A stretch of 64,000 nucleotides of DNA from Deltaproteobacteria bacterium (GTDB lineage: Bacteria > Myxococcota_A > UBA796 > GCA-2862545): positions 1 to 64,000 of the forward strand of contig JAFGVK010000095.1 in assembly GCA_016938035.1 (NCBI GenBank), read 5' to 3'. This document shows positions 16,914 to 26,042 of this stretch, piece by piece; the stretch's first letter is position 1; the number at the start of each line of letters is the position of its first letter. Made by a program: the position numbers and the translations under genes. The notes beneath the pieces were generated by a model. It did not search any database and was not told the origin of the DNA. It saw only the letters and a list, made by a program, of their open reading frames with translations.

Positions 16914-18647
16914 TTGCTCCTCCGCCTGCTCACAGCGCACCTGCGCCCGTACACCCGGTCCATCGCGGCGGTGATCGGCCTGCAGCTCCTCGCGACCATC
17001 GCCTCGCTCTTCCTGCCGAGCCTGAACGCCGACATCATCGACAGCGGCGTGGTGCTGGGCGACAGCGACTACATCACCCGCACCGGCGCGGTGATGCTCT
17101 CCGTCTCGCTGCTCCAGGTGATGAGCTCGATCGGGGCGGTCTATTTTGCCGCCCGCACCGCGATGTCCTTCGGGCGCGACCTGCGGAGCGCGGTCTTCCG
17201 GCAGGTGGCGGCGTTCTCTAGCAGGGAGGTGGCCCTGTTCGGCGCGCCCTCGCTGATCACCCGCACCACCAACGACGTGCAGCAGGTGCAGATGCTGGTG
17301 CTCACCGGCGGCACGATGATGCTGATGTCCCCGATCATGATGGTCGGGGGCGTGGTCATGGCCCTGCGGGAGGACGCGGGCCTGTCGTGGCTGCTGCTGG
17401 TGGCGGTGCCGCTGCTCGGCGCGGCGGTGGGCCTGATCATCTCACAGATGATCCCCGCCTACCGGGTGATGCAGCGGCGCATCGACGAGGTGAACAGGGT
17501 GCTGCGCGAGCAAGCCACGGGGATCAGGGTGCTTCGCGCCTTCGTCCGCGAGCGCTTCGAGGCGGAGCGCTTCGGCGAGGCCAACCGCGAGCTGACCGAG
17601 GTCTCGCTGGGGGTGGGACGGTGGATGGCGGCGATGTTCCCGATCATCCTGCTGGTGCTGAACGCCTCTAGCGTGGCGGTCCTGTGGTTCGGGGGCCACA
17701 GGGTCGAGGCGGGGCTGATGCAGATCGGGTCGCTGACCGCCTTCCTCACCTACCTGATCCAGATCCTGATGTCGGTGATGATGGCGAGCTTCATGATGGT
17801 GATGATCCCGCGGGCCTCGGCCAGCGCCGACCGCATCGGCGAGGTGCTCGGCACAGCCTCCTCGGTGCGCGCGCCCGAGCGGGGCGTCACAACCCTCGAC
17901 CAGCGGGGGCAGCTCGAGGTGCGTGACGTCAGCTTCTCGTACCCCGGCGCCAGCCACCCCGTGCTCTCCGCCATCCGCTTCGCCGCCCGCCCCGGAGAGA
18001 CCACCGCCATCGTCGGCTCGACCGGCGCGGGGAAGACCACCCTGCTCAACCTCATCCCCCGGCTTATCGACGTGACCGAGGGCAGCCTGCTGGTGGACGG
18101 GGTGGACGTGCGGGAGCTCGACCCCGACATCCTGTGGTCCAGGATCGGGCTGGTGCCGCAGAACCCGCTGCTGTTCTCCGGCACGGTGGCCTCCAACCTC
18201 CGCTACGGAGACCCCGACGCCACCGAGGAGGAGATGTGGGCGGCGCTGGAGATCGCCCAGGCCAGAGACTTCGTCGAGGCCATGCCCGGCGGGCTGGAGG
18301 CCCCCATCTCGCAGGGTGGCACCAACGTTTCGGGCGGGCAGCGGCAGCGGCTGGCCATCGCCCGCGCCCTGATCCGGCGGCCCGAGCTCTTCCTGTTCGA
18401 CGACTCCTTCTCGGCCCTGGACCTGGCCACTGACGCCAGGCTGCGTCGAGCGCTCAGGCAGGTGACCGCGGAGGCCACCGTGATCATCGTGGCCCAGCGG
18501 ATCTCGACCATCACCGACGCGGCCCAGATCATCGTGCTGGAGGACGGGGGCGTCGTCGGCATCGGGGACCACGAGGCGCTGCTGGCCTCCTGCCCCACCT
18601 ACCGCGAGATCGTCGCGTCCCAGCTCAAGGCGGAGGTGGCGCCATGA
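16914..18647 (+). CDS. ABC exporter half-transporter with degenerate nucleotide site (subunit 1 of a heterodimer)
   Basis: 577 aa from a TTG start with GAGAG upstream. It has the usual layout of an MsbA-type exporter: a six-helix membrane domain, then an ATPase domain with Walker A GSTGAGKTT (from Gly368) and signature VSGGQRQ (from Val472). Walker B reads FLFDDS, so the catalytic Glu is Asp (Asp497), and the switch His is Gln in VAQRIS (Gln528). This pair of changes is known from the non-canonical site of heterodimeric exporters such as TM287/288 and BmrCD. The next gene overlaps by four bases and encodes the canonical partner. The cargo is unknown; drugs, lipids or peptides are all possible. 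Confidence 0.9.
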   Translation: MLLRLLTAHLRPYTRSIAAVIGLQLLATIASLFLPSLNADIIDSGVVLGDSDYITRTGAVMLSVSLLQVMSSIGAVYFAARTAMSFGRDLRSAVFRQVAAFSSREVALFGAPSLITRTTNDVQQVQMLVLTGGTMMLMSPIMMVGGVVMALREDAGLSWLLLVAVPLLGAAVGLIISQMIPAYRVMQRRIDEVNRVLREQATGIRVLRAFVRERFEAERFGEANRELTEVSLGVGRWMAAMFPIILLVLNASSVAVLWFGGHRVEAGLMQIGSLTAFLTYLIQILMSVMMASFMMVMIPRASASADRIGEVLGTASSVRAPERGVTTLDQRGQLEVRDVSFSYPGASHPVLSAIRFAARPGETTAIVGSTGAGKTTLLNLIPRLIDVTEGSLLVDGVDVRELDPDILWSRIGLVPQNPLLFSGTVASNLRYGDPDATEEEMWAALEIAQARDFVEAMPGGLEAPISQGGTNVSGGQRQRLAIARALIRRPELFLFDDSFSALDLATDARLRRALRQVTAEATVIIVAQRISTITDAAQIIVLEDGGVVGIGDHEALLASCPTYREIVASQLKAEVAP

Positions 18648-20611
18648 GCCCCCGTGACACAATGAAGGCGACCGAGCGCATCCAGGGGCAGGGCGGCCCG
18701 GGCAGGGGGGGGCCCTTCGGGCGCGGGCAGATCGGGCAGAAGGCGATGAACTTCAGGGGCTCGGGCAAGCGCCTGCTGCTCCTGTTGCGCCCGCAGCGCG
18801 TCAAGCTGGTCGGGGTGGTCGCCGCCGCGGTGACCAGCGTGGCCCTGTCCTCGGTGGGGCCCAAGGTGCTCGGCAGGGCCACAGACCTGATCTTCGCCGG
18901 GGTGATCGGGAGCAGGCTGCCTGCGGGGATGAGCAAGGCGGAGGCGATCGAGGCCACCAAGGCCGCGGGGCAGGCTCACCTGGCCGACCTCCTGTCGCAG
19001 GTGGACGCGGTGCCGGGGAGCGGCATCGACTTCCACGCGGTGGGGGCGGTGCTGCTCCTGGTCCTCGCCCTCTACGCCACCTCGGCCCTCGTCGGCTACC
19101 TCCAGGGCTGGTTGCTCAACGACGTGGTGCAGGCCACCGTCTTCCAGCTCAGAGAGCGGGTGGAGGAGAAGCTGAACCGGCTCCCCCTGCCCTACCTCGA
19201 CCGACAGCCCCGAGGGGAGCTGCTGAGCCGGGTCACCAACGACATCGACAACGTCTCCCAGAGCCTCCAGCAGACCATGAGCCAGCTGCTCACGTCGGGG
19301 CTGACGGTGGTGTTCATCCTCGCGATGATGTTCTACGTGTCGCCCACGCTGGCGCTCATCGCCCTGGTTACCATCCCGGTGACCGTGGTGCTGGCGGGGC
19401 TGGTGATGCGCCGCTCCCAGGCCCAATTCATCGCCCAGTGGCGGCGCACAGGCGCGCTCAACGCCCAGATCGAGGAGGCATTCACCGGCCACGCCCTGGT
19501 CAAGGTGTTCGGGCGCCAGCGAGAGGTACAGGCCACCTTCGACGAGGAGAACGAGGCGCTCTACCAGGCCGCCTTCAGGGCTCAGTTCCTCTCGGGCCTG
19601 ATCATGCCGGTGATGACCTTCATCGGGAACCTCAACTACGTGATCATCGCGGTGCTGGGCGGCCTGCGGGTGGCGAGCGGCACCATGAGCCTGGGCGACG
19701 TTCAGGCCTTCATCCAGTACTCCCGCCACTTCACCCAGCCGGTCACCCAGGTGGCCTCGATGATCAACCTGCTCCAGTCGGGCGTGGCCTCCGCAGAGCG
19801 GGTCTTCGAGCTCCTCGACGCCGCCGAGGAGGAGCCCGACGCCCACCTGGCTGCCACCACCGCCGCACCCCACGGGCGCGTCACCTTCGAGGGGGTCTCG
19901 TTCCGCTATGACGACGACAGGCCCCTGATCGAGGACCTGTCGCTGACGGTGGAGCCGGGGCACACCGTCGCCATCGTCGGCCCCACCGGCGCGGGCAAGA
20001 CCACCCTGGTCAACCTGATCCTGCGCTTCTACGCGCTGAACGCCGGACGGATCACCCTCGACGGCACCGACATCGCCCAGCTGCGCCGCGCCGACCTGCG
20101 CTCGCAGATCGGGATGGTCCTCCAGGACACCTGGCTGTTCAAGGGCACCATCCGCGACAACATCGCCTATGGGCGCCCCGACGCCACCGAGGAGGAGCTG
20201 ATGGAGGCGGCCCGCGCCACCTTCGTCGATCGCTTCGTCCACAGCCTCCCCAACGGGTATGACACGGTCATCGACGACGAGGGCAGCAACGTCAGCGCCG
20301 GCGAGAAGCAGCTGATCACCATCGCCCGCGCCTTCCTCGCCAACCCCGCCCTGCTGATCCTCGACGAGGCCACCAGCTCGGTCGACACCCGCACCGAGCT
20401 GCTCGTCCAGCACGCCATGGCTGCACTGCGCTCGGACCGCACCAGCTTCGTCATCGCCCACCGGCTCTCCACCATCCGCGACGCGGACCAGATCCTGGTG
20501 ATGGAGGAGGGAAAGATCGTCGAGCGGGGCAACCACACCGCGCTCATCGCACGAGGCGGGGCCTATGCGGCGCTGTACAGTGCCCAATTCCTGGGGGCGG
20601 AGGGGGTGTGA
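18644..20611 (+). CDS. ABC exporter half-transporter with canonical nucleotide site (subunit 2)
   Basis: 655 aa, starting at an ATG inside the previous stop (ATGA overlap). The N-terminus is extended and rich in Gly, Arg and Gln before the first membrane helix. A long loop of about 50 residues follows helix 1. The ATPase domain has Walker A GPTGAGKTT, signature NVSAGEKQ (a variant of LSGGQ), Walker B LLILDEATS with Glu575, and switch His606 in IAHRLS. With the degenerate first subunit this makes an asymmetric inner-membrane exporter in which only one site hydrolyses ATP efficiently. That interpretation rests on studied relatives. Confidence 0.9.
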   Translation: MSPRDTMKATERIQGQGGPGRGGPFGRGQIGQKAMNFRGSGKRLLLLLRPQRVKLVGVVAAAVTSVALSSVGPKVLGRATDLIFAGVIGSRLPAGMSKAEAIEATKAAGQAHLADLLSQVDAVPGSGIDFHAVGAVLLLVLALYATSALVGYLQGWLLNDVVQATVFQLRERVEEKLNRLPLPYLDRQPRGELLSRVTNDIDNVSQSLQQTMSQLLTSGLTVVFILAMMFYVSPTLALIALVTIPVTVVLAGLVMRRSQAQFIAQWRRTGALNAQIEEAFTGHALVKVFGRQREVQATFDEENEALYQAAFRAQFLSGLIMPVMTFIGNLNYVIIAVLGGLRVASGTMSLGDVQAFIQYSRHFTQPVTQVASMINLLQSGVASAERVFELLDAAEEEPDAHLAATTAAPHGRVTFEGVSFRYDDDRPLIEDLSLTVEPGHTVAIVGPTGAGKTTLVNLILRFYALNAGRITLDGTDIAQLRRADLRSQIGMVLQDTWLFKGTIRDNIAYGRPDATEEELMEAARATFVDRFVHSLPNGYDTVIDDEGSNVSAGEKQLITIARAFLANPALLILDEATSSVDTRTELLVQHAMAALRSDRTSFVIAHRLSTIRDADQILVMEEGKIVERGNHTALIARGGAYAALYSAQFLGAEGV

Positions 20612-20784
20612 GCGGAAGCAGGCCCCCGCTCCCACACAGGTCTGCGTCGGCTGGACCCAGCCAACAAGCCCTGGTCCACCTTGCCCCAGAAGGCCTGGCC
20701 CCCATACCCCTCACCGCGCCCCCCCACCAGCGGTAAGAACCCCACCGCCGTGATAGGCAGGTCCCTGCAAACCGCGAGGTGATG
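20612..20784. promoter_or_regulatory. Intergenic leader before the citrate lyase genes
   Basis: 173 bp. It carries a short perfect hairpin with arms GGCTG and CAGCC around a four-base loop (20649-20662), which may end the ABC exporter transcript. GAGG at 20776-20779 is the ribosome site for the citrate lyase fusion. No clear promoter boxes were seen. Confidence 0.35.
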
Positions 20785-21996
20785 ATGACCACGGCCCGAG
20801 GATCGGCCGGCCCGAGAGGCCCAGGCGTCCGCTCTGACTGCTGGATCTCCGTCGAGCTCCAAGAGCGCGGCGGGATCGAGCTCAACGTCCGCTCCAAGGT
20901 GGAGGTCCTGTACGGGGCGTCCATCCGCCAGCAGCTCCTCGACGGCCTGCGCGCCCTGGAGGTGGAGCACGCGCGGGTGGAGATGGAGGACGCGGGGGCG
21001 CTCCCCTACGTCATCGACGCCCGCCTGGAGACCGCCGTGCGGAGGGCGCTGCCGGACCTGGAGCGCGAGCTGCTCCCTCCCCTGCGCATCGCGCCTTCGG
21101 CCACCGCGCGGGACCGCTTCCGCCGCTCGCGCCTCTACCTGCCCGGCAACACCCCCAAGCTGATGGTCAACGCCGGCCTGCACGGGCCCGACGCGGTGAT
21201 CCTCGACCTGGAGGACGCGGTGGCGCCCGCCGAGAAGGACGCGGCGCGCTGCGTGGTGCGCAACACCCTGCGGGTCATCGACTTCCTCGGCGCAGAGCGC
21301 ATGGTCCGCATCAACCAGGGCGAGCGCGGCCTCGACGACCTCAACTGGATCGTTCCCCACGGGGTGCAGCTGGTCCTCATCCCCAAGGTTGAGAGCGGCG
21401 CCCAGGTCCGGGCCGTGGCCTCGCGCGTCGCCGATCTGTGCGCCACCGTGCGTCGGCAGGAGCCGGTGTGGCTGATGCCGATCATCGAGAGCGCGATGGG
21501 GGCCCTCAAGGCCCTGGAGATCGCCACCGCACACCCCTCCGTCACCTCCCTCGCCATCGGGCTGGAGGACTACACCGCCGATCTAGGGGTGCAGCGCACC
21601 AACCAGGGCAGCGAGAGCTTCTGGATGCGCTCCCAGGTGGTCAACGCCGCCCGCGCCGCGGGGGTGCAGCCCATCGACACCGTGTTCTCGGACGTGGCCG
21701 ACGAGGAGGGGCTGCGCGCCAGCGTGCTGGAGGCACGCTCCCTGGGCTTCGAGGGGAAGGGCTGCATCCACCCCCGGCAGATCCGGGTGGTCCACCAGGC
21801 CCTCGCCCCCACCGCCGATGAGGTGGGCAAGGCCCGCAAGATCGTCCTCGCCTTCGAGGAGGCGGAGCGGCAGGGGCTAGGGGTGGTGAGCCTGGGCTCC
21901 AAGATGATCGACCCCCCCGTGGTCAAGCGCGCCCTCCACACCGTCCAGCTCGCCATCGCCACCGGCACCCTCACCCCCACCTGGCGGGAGGCCTAG
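20785..21996 (+). CDS. Fused citrate lyase acyl-carrier (CitD) and beta subunit (CitE)
   Basis: 403 aa. ATGs at 20782 and 20785 and a GTG at 20779 are all possible; 20785 gives the best spacing to GAGG. Residues 1-90 match CitD: the prosthetic-group serine fits Ser17 in GVRSDCWISVE, and GGIELNVRSKVEVLYG and ALPYVIDARLETAVRRA are family-typical. From about residue 110 the protein is CitE-like: RSRLYLPGNTPKLM, DAVILDLEDAVAPAEKDAAR, VWLMPIIESAMG, and GKGCIHPRQI near the end. CitE cleaves citryl-carrier to oxaloacetate and acetyl-carrier. In the usual arrangement CitD and CitE are separate proteins. The CitF gene follows with no gap. Confidence 0.9.
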   Translation: MTTARGSAGPRGPGVRSDCWISVELQERGGIELNVRSKVEVLYGASIRQQLLDGLRALEVEHARVEMEDAGALPYVIDARLETAVRRALPDLERELLPPLRIAPSATARDRFRRSRLYLPGNTPKLMVNAGLHGPDAVILDLEDAVAPAEKDAARCVVRNTLRVIDFLGAERMVRINQGERGLDDLNWIVPHGVQLVLIPKVESGAQVRAVASRVADLCATVRRQEPVWLMPIIESAMGALKALEIATAHPSVTSLAIGLEDYTADLGVQRTNQGSESFWMRSQVVNAARAAGVQPIDTVFSDVADEEGLRASVLEARSLGFEGKGCIHPRQIRVVHQALAPTADEVGKARKIVLAFEEAERQGLGVVSLGSKMIDPPVVKRALHTVQLAIATGTLTPTWREA

Positions 21997-23559
21997 ATGT
22001 CTGAGATGATCCGCAACGCCGCCGGGCGCATGGTGCCCACCCACGTCAACGGCGAGCCGGTGGTCCCCTTCCAGGGGGTCGGCAAGTACCAGCCTCAGGG
22101 CCGCAAGGCCGGCCCCCCCATCCCCACCGCGGCCGACTTCCCCGCCGACGGCGACAAGCGCGTCGCCACCCTCAAGGAAGCCCTGGTGCGCGCCGGGCTG
22201 CGGGACGGGATGACCGTCTCCACCCACCACCACTTCCGCGACGGCGACCTGGTCGCCAACCAGGTCTTCGACGCCGCCGCCGAGCTCGGGGTGAGAGACC
22301 TGCGCTGGTTCCCCTCCGCCGCCTTCCCATGCCACAGGCCGATCCTGGAGCACATGAAGCGCGGGGTGGTGCGCTGGATCGAGGGCTCCCTCAACGGCCC
22401 CCTCGGCGACTACGCCTCCAAGGGGCAGATGAACGGGGTGGCGGTGCTCCGCTCCCACGGAGGGCGCTGGCAGGCCATCCAGGACGGCGAGGTCCACGTG
22501 GACATCGCGGTGATCGCGGCGCCCACCGCCGACGCCTTCGGCAACGCCACCGGCGATCGCGGCCCCAGCGCCTGCGGCTCGCTCAACTTCGCCCTCGCCG
22601 ACTCGCAGTACGCCGACAAGGTGATCGTCGTCACCGACAACCTTGTCCCCTTCCCCTGCACCCCCTGGCAGATCCAGGGCAACAACGTGGACGCGGTGGT
22701 GGTGATGGATCAGGTGGGCGTACCCGCCAAGATCATCTCGGGCACCACCCAGATCACCAAGTCCCCCGACCGCCTGCTGATCGCTGAGCTGACCGCCAGG
22801 TTCATCCGCGCCACCAGCCTGTACCGGCCGGGCTTCTCGATGCAGGCAGGGGCGGGCGGCACCGCCCTCGCCACCGCGATCTACCTCAAGGAATACATGC
22901 GGGAGGACGGCGTCACCGCGGCCTTCATGCGCGGCGGGAGCACCAAGTACCTGGTCGAGATGCTGGAGGAGGGGCTGATCGGCGCCATCCTCGACGGGCA
23001 GACCTTCGACCTGGAGGGGGTGCGCTCGATGCGCGAGAACCCCCGCCACGTCGCCACCAGCCCCTTCACCTCGTACAACTACCACGGGAAAGGCAATTTC
23101 GCGTCGATTGTGGACTTCGTGGTGCTGGGCGCCACCGAGGTCGACGTGGACTTCAACGCCAACGTGGTCACCCACTCGGACGGGCGGATGCTCCACGGCA
23201 TCGGCGGCTGGCAGAACTGCCTCACCGCCAAGGTCACCATCCTCCCCATCCCCTCGATGCGCGACCGCATCCCGGTGCTGGTGGACGAGGTCACCACCCT
23301 GGTGGGTCCCGGCGAGCTGATCGACGTGATCGTCACCGAGCGAGGCGTCGCCATCAACCCGCGCAGGCAGGACCTGATCGACCAGGCCACCGCCGCGGGG
23401 ATGCCGGTGCGGTCCATCCAGGAGATCAAGGCCGAGGTGGAGGCGCTCTGCGGAGGCAAGCCGGCCAAGCCGCGGCTCACCGACGAGGTGATCGGGGTGG
23501 TGAAGTGGGTGGACGGCACGGTCATCGACACGATCTACAGGGTAGACACGGACAAGTAG
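21997..23559 (+). CDS. citF: Citrate lyase alpha subunit (citrate CoA-transferase)
   Basis: 520 aa. The ATG directly follows the stop of the CitD-CitE fusion and has GGGAGG five bases upstream. The sequence is CitF-like throughout: VSTHHHFRDGDLVAN, PTADAFGNATGDRGPSACGS, QAGAGGTALA, FMRGGSTKYLVEMLEEG, and HGIGGWQNCL. The subunit exchanges acetyl for citryl on the carrier domain. With the upstream fusion it supplies all three catalytic functions of citrate lyase. The genes that build and attach the prosthetic group (citC, citX, citG) are not in the window and must lie elsewhere if the enzyme is active. Confidence 0.93.
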   Translation: MSEMIRNAAGRMVPTHVNGEPVVPFQGVGKYQPQGRKAGPPIPTAADFPADGDKRVATLKEALVRAGLRDGMTVSTHHHFRDGDLVANQVFDAAAELGVRDLRWFPSAAFPCHRPILEHMKRGVVRWIEGSLNGPLGDYASKGQMNGVAVLRSHGGRWQAIQDGEVHVDIAVIAAPTADAFGNATGDRGPSACGSLNFALADSQYADKVIVVTDNLVPFPCTPWQIQGNNVDAVVVMDQVGVPAKIISGTTQITKSPDRLLIAELTARFIRATSLYRPGFSMQAGAGGTALATAIYLKEYMREDGVTAAFMRGGSTKYLVEMLEEGLIGAILDGQTFDLEGVRSMRENPRHVATSPFTSYNYHGKGNFASIVDFVVLGATEVDVDFNANVVTHSDGRMLHGIGGWQNCLTAKVTILPIPSMRDRIPVLVDEVTTLVGPGELIDVIVTERGVAINPRRQDLIDQATAAGMPVRSIQEIKAEVEALCGGKPAKPRLTDEVIGVVKWVDGTVIDTIYRVDTDK

Positions 23560-23625
23560 CGACACAGGGCGCGGAGGGGTCGATCGCGTTAGCTTGGATG
23601 ATCACCCCCCGCCCTGGAGTCCCCC

Positions 23626-24654
23626 ATGTCCGATCTCGGCAAGCGGATGTTCTTCGTCATCGGAGCGCCCCGCTCGGGCACCACGCTCCTGATGCGGATG
23701 CTCAACGTCCACCCGGAGATCGCGACCCGGCCCGAGCCGCACCTGATCACCCCCCTCGCCCACCTGGGCTACTACGCCCACGTCGACAAGGCGCCCTACG
23801 ACCCCTTCCAGGCCCACGAGGCCGCCAAGGCCTTCGTCTCGGAGCTGCCCAACGGCGAGGCCGACTACCTGGACGCCCTGCGGGCCTACGCCGACACCCT
23901 CTACGGGAGGATGCTCGAGCCCACCGGCAAGCGCTACTTCCTCGACAAGACCCCCGCCTACGCCCTGGTGCTCCCCTTCCTGGTCAAGCTCTACCCCGAC
24001 GCGGTGTTCGTGGTGCTCACCAGGCACCCCTTCGCGATCTTCTCGTCCTACGCCAAGTCCTTCTTTGACGACGACTGGGACGCCGCGCTGCGGTTCAACC
24101 CGGTGCTGGAGCGCTACGTGCCGGCGATGGCGCGCTTCCTGCGCGACCGCCCGGTGAAGCGCCTGGTCCACGTCCCCTACGAGGAGCTGGTGACCAACCC
24201 CGAGACCCACCTGCGGCGGATCTGCGAGGCGGCGGACCTCCCCTACCTGCCCGAGATGATCGACTACGGCGAGAAGGCGGTGGAGGGAAAGGGCCTCGGC
24301 GATCCGATCGGGGTGAAGGAGCACAGCCGCCCCACCACCGCCTCGATCCACAAGTGGGCGAAGGGTGTCGCCGGCAACGACGGGAGAATGAACCTGTTGG
24401 AGCGGTCTATCGCCCTGGTTCCCGAGGAGGATCTCGCGGTGTGGGGCTACAGCCGGGAGTCCCTCTGGGAGCCTATCCAGCAGGTGGCGCCCGAGGCCGC
24501 GGCCAAGGCGCAGGAGAAGCAGAAGAAGAGGTGGGACCGCCACCACCTGGAGCGCAGGGCGCTGGTGGTGGTCCGTCGCGACATCCACCGCAGCCTGCTG
24601 GGGCGGATGCTCAAGCGCGCGCGCTTCTTCCTGGACGTACTGCTGCGCGAATAA
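23626..24654 (+). CDS. PAPS-dependent sulfotransferase family protein
   Basis: 342 aa from the ATG with GGAG six bases upstream. The 5'-phosphosulfate loop is GAPRSGTT (Gly13-Thr20), and the 3'-phosphate motif fits LTRHPFAIFSSYAKSF. FLDKTPAYALVLP and VPYEELVTNPETHLRRIC are typical of the Sulfotransfer_3-like family. It probably transfers sulfate from PAPS to a carbohydrate, lipid or protein in the cytoplasm or at the membrane. The basic C-terminus (from about residue 285) may bind membranes. A TTAGCT sequence at 23589-23594 could be a -10 box. The target is unknown. Confidence 0.85.
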   Translation: MSDLGKRMFFVIGAPRSGTTLLMRMLNVHPEIATRPEPHLITPLAHLGYYAHVDKAPYDPFQAHEAAKAFVSELPNGEADYLDALRAYADTLYGRMLEPTGKRYFLDKTPAYALVLPFLVKLYPDAVFVVLTRHPFAIFSSYAKSFFDDDWDAALRFNPVLERYVPAMARFLRDRPVKRLVHVPYEELVTNPETHLRRICEAADLPYLPEMIDYGEKAVEGKGLGDPIGVKEHSRPTTASIHKWAKGVAGNDGRMNLLERSIALVPEEDLAVWGYSRESLWEPIQQVAPEAAAKAQEKQKKRWDRHHLERRALVVVRRDIHRSLLGRMLKRARFFLDVLLRE

Positions 24655-24675
24655 AGACGGTTGCAGCGGAGTAAC

Positions 24676-24705
24676 TTGCGCGGCAACCGGGGACCTTGCT
24701 ACCCT
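24676..24705 (+). promoter_or_regulatory. Predicted promoter of the FadL-like gene
   Basis: TTGCGC (24676-24681) and TACCCT (24700-24705) are separated by 18 bases. This resembles a housekeeping promoter, with the start codon 24 bases after the -10 box and a good ribosome site between. A similar GCTACCCT lies before the kinase gene at 40866. Prediction by eye. Confidence 0.38.
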
Positions 24706-24728
24706 CGCGAGACACCTCGGAGGTACTC

Positions 24729-26042
24729 GTGCACCTGCTCCTCGCCCTCTTCCTCGCGCCAGCCGCCCACGCCGGGGGCTACTACTACGCCGACTCCGGC
24801 ATCGTCGCCTCGGGCAGGGGCAACGCCGTGGTGGCGGGAGCAGACGACTACTTCGCCCAGCTCTACAACCCCGCCGCGCTGATGAACGTGGACGCGCCCA
24901 CCTTCAGCTTGGGCGCCACCTCGGTCCGGCAGGCCATCACCTTCAGCCGGCTCGACGAGGACGGCACCTTCCAGGAACCTGTCAGCAACGACCCCGCCGG
25001 CTTCTACATCCCCGAGCTGGGCTTCGCGATGCCCCTGGGAGAGAAGCTGGCCCTGGCGGTGGGCTCCACCACCCCCTTCACCCCCGACTACCTCTACGAC
25101 AGCCACGGACCTCAGCGCTACACCGTCTCCTCCGCCACCCTCCGCCAGGCCTGGATCGGGCCCTCGCTCGCCTACCAGGCCACCCCCTGGCTCGCGGTGG
25201 GCGCCGGGGTGAGCTGGAACTTCCTCACCGTGAACCAGCACCTCAGCGTCACCACCACCGGCAAGGACGAGCCCACGAACGACGTGGGCGTGGACGTGTC
25301 GCTGAAGGACATGGACAACCTGCACGGGAACATCGGCCTGCTCTTCACCCCCGCCGAGGGGGTGAAGGTCGGCCTGTCCTACCTGCCTGGCGCCACCTTC
25401 GACCTCACCGGGCCGATGACCCTGGACTTCTCGGAGCACGTCTTCTGGACCGCCGGCATCATCGACGCCGAGACCTACACCGACGACGAGGTGCGGATGC
25501 AGATGAAGCTCCCCGGCATCGCGCGCCTGGGGGTGTCGGTCCAGCCGATCGAGGGCCTGGAGGTGGAGGTCGACGGGAGCTGGGAGCAGTGGTCGCGCCT
25601 GGAGGAGATCGTCATCGAGGGGGTGGAGATCACCATGCACACCGCCCTCGGCGACCAGACCGCGCCCGAGTCGTTCAACCTCCCCGCCGGCTTCCAGGAC
25701 GCCTACTCCCTGCGCCTCGGCGCAGAGTACGACGTGGCCGAGCTGCTCAGCGTCCGGGGCGGCGCGATGTACGAGAGCCCGGCGATCCAGCCGCAGTACA
25801 TCGGCGTCTCGCTGGTGGACACCGGCAAGGTGAAGCTCACCGGCGGCGCCACCCTCAAGCTGCTCGACGGGCACCTCAACCTCATCGGCGCGGTGGGCTA
25901 CACCGCCTTCGGCACCCAGGAGGTGCGGGACTCGGTGCTCACCCAGTCCAACGCGATGGGCGACGAGGCCCTGACCGTGGGCAACGGCGACTACAGCTCC
26001 CACGGGCTCACCGCGGGGCTGGGCGCGGCCTACCGCTTCTGA
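24729..26042 (+). CDS. FadL-family outer-membrane transport protein
   Basis: 437 aa from the GTG with GGAGG at 24719-24723, five bases upstream; the start 33 bases earlier has no ribosome site. The signal peptide ends at PAAHA. The mature N-terminus SGRGNAVVAGADDYFAQLYN, followed by PAAL, matches the FadL hatch-domain signature. Long amphipathic strands follow, and the protein ends AAYRF with a terminal Phe. FadL proteins let long-chain fatty acids or other hydrophobic compounds diffuse through the outer membrane. The gene overlaps the 3' end of the convergent histidine-kinase gene by 13 bases. Confidence 0.9.
   Translation: MHLLLALFLAPAAHAGGYYYADSGIVASGRGNAVVAGADDYFAQLYNPAALMNVDAPTFSLGATSVRQAITFSRLDEDGTFQEPVSNDPAGFYIPELGFAMPLGEKLALAVGSTTPFTPDYLYDSHGPQRYTVSSATLRQAWIGPSLAYQATPWLAVGAGVSWNFLTVNQHLSVTTTGKDEPTNDVGVDVSLKDMDNLHGNIGLLFTPAEGVKVGLSYLPGATFDLTGPMTLDFSEHVFWTAGIIDAETYTDDEVRMQMKLPGIARLGVSVQPIEGLEVEVDGSWEQWSRLEEIVIEGVEITMHTALGDQTAPESFNLPAGFQDAYSLRLGAEYDVAELLSVRGGAMYESPAIQPQYIGVSLVDTGKVKLTGGATLKLLDGHLNLIGAVGYTAFGTQEVRDSVLTQSNAMGDEALTVGNGDYSSHGLTAGLGAAYRF

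Noticed and set aside
18599-20635. 678-aa minus-strand reading frame opposite the second ABC exporter gene
   Set aside because: It mirrors a clear exporter gene and is rich in Gly, His, Asp and Arg without motifs, as GC-driven antisense frames are.
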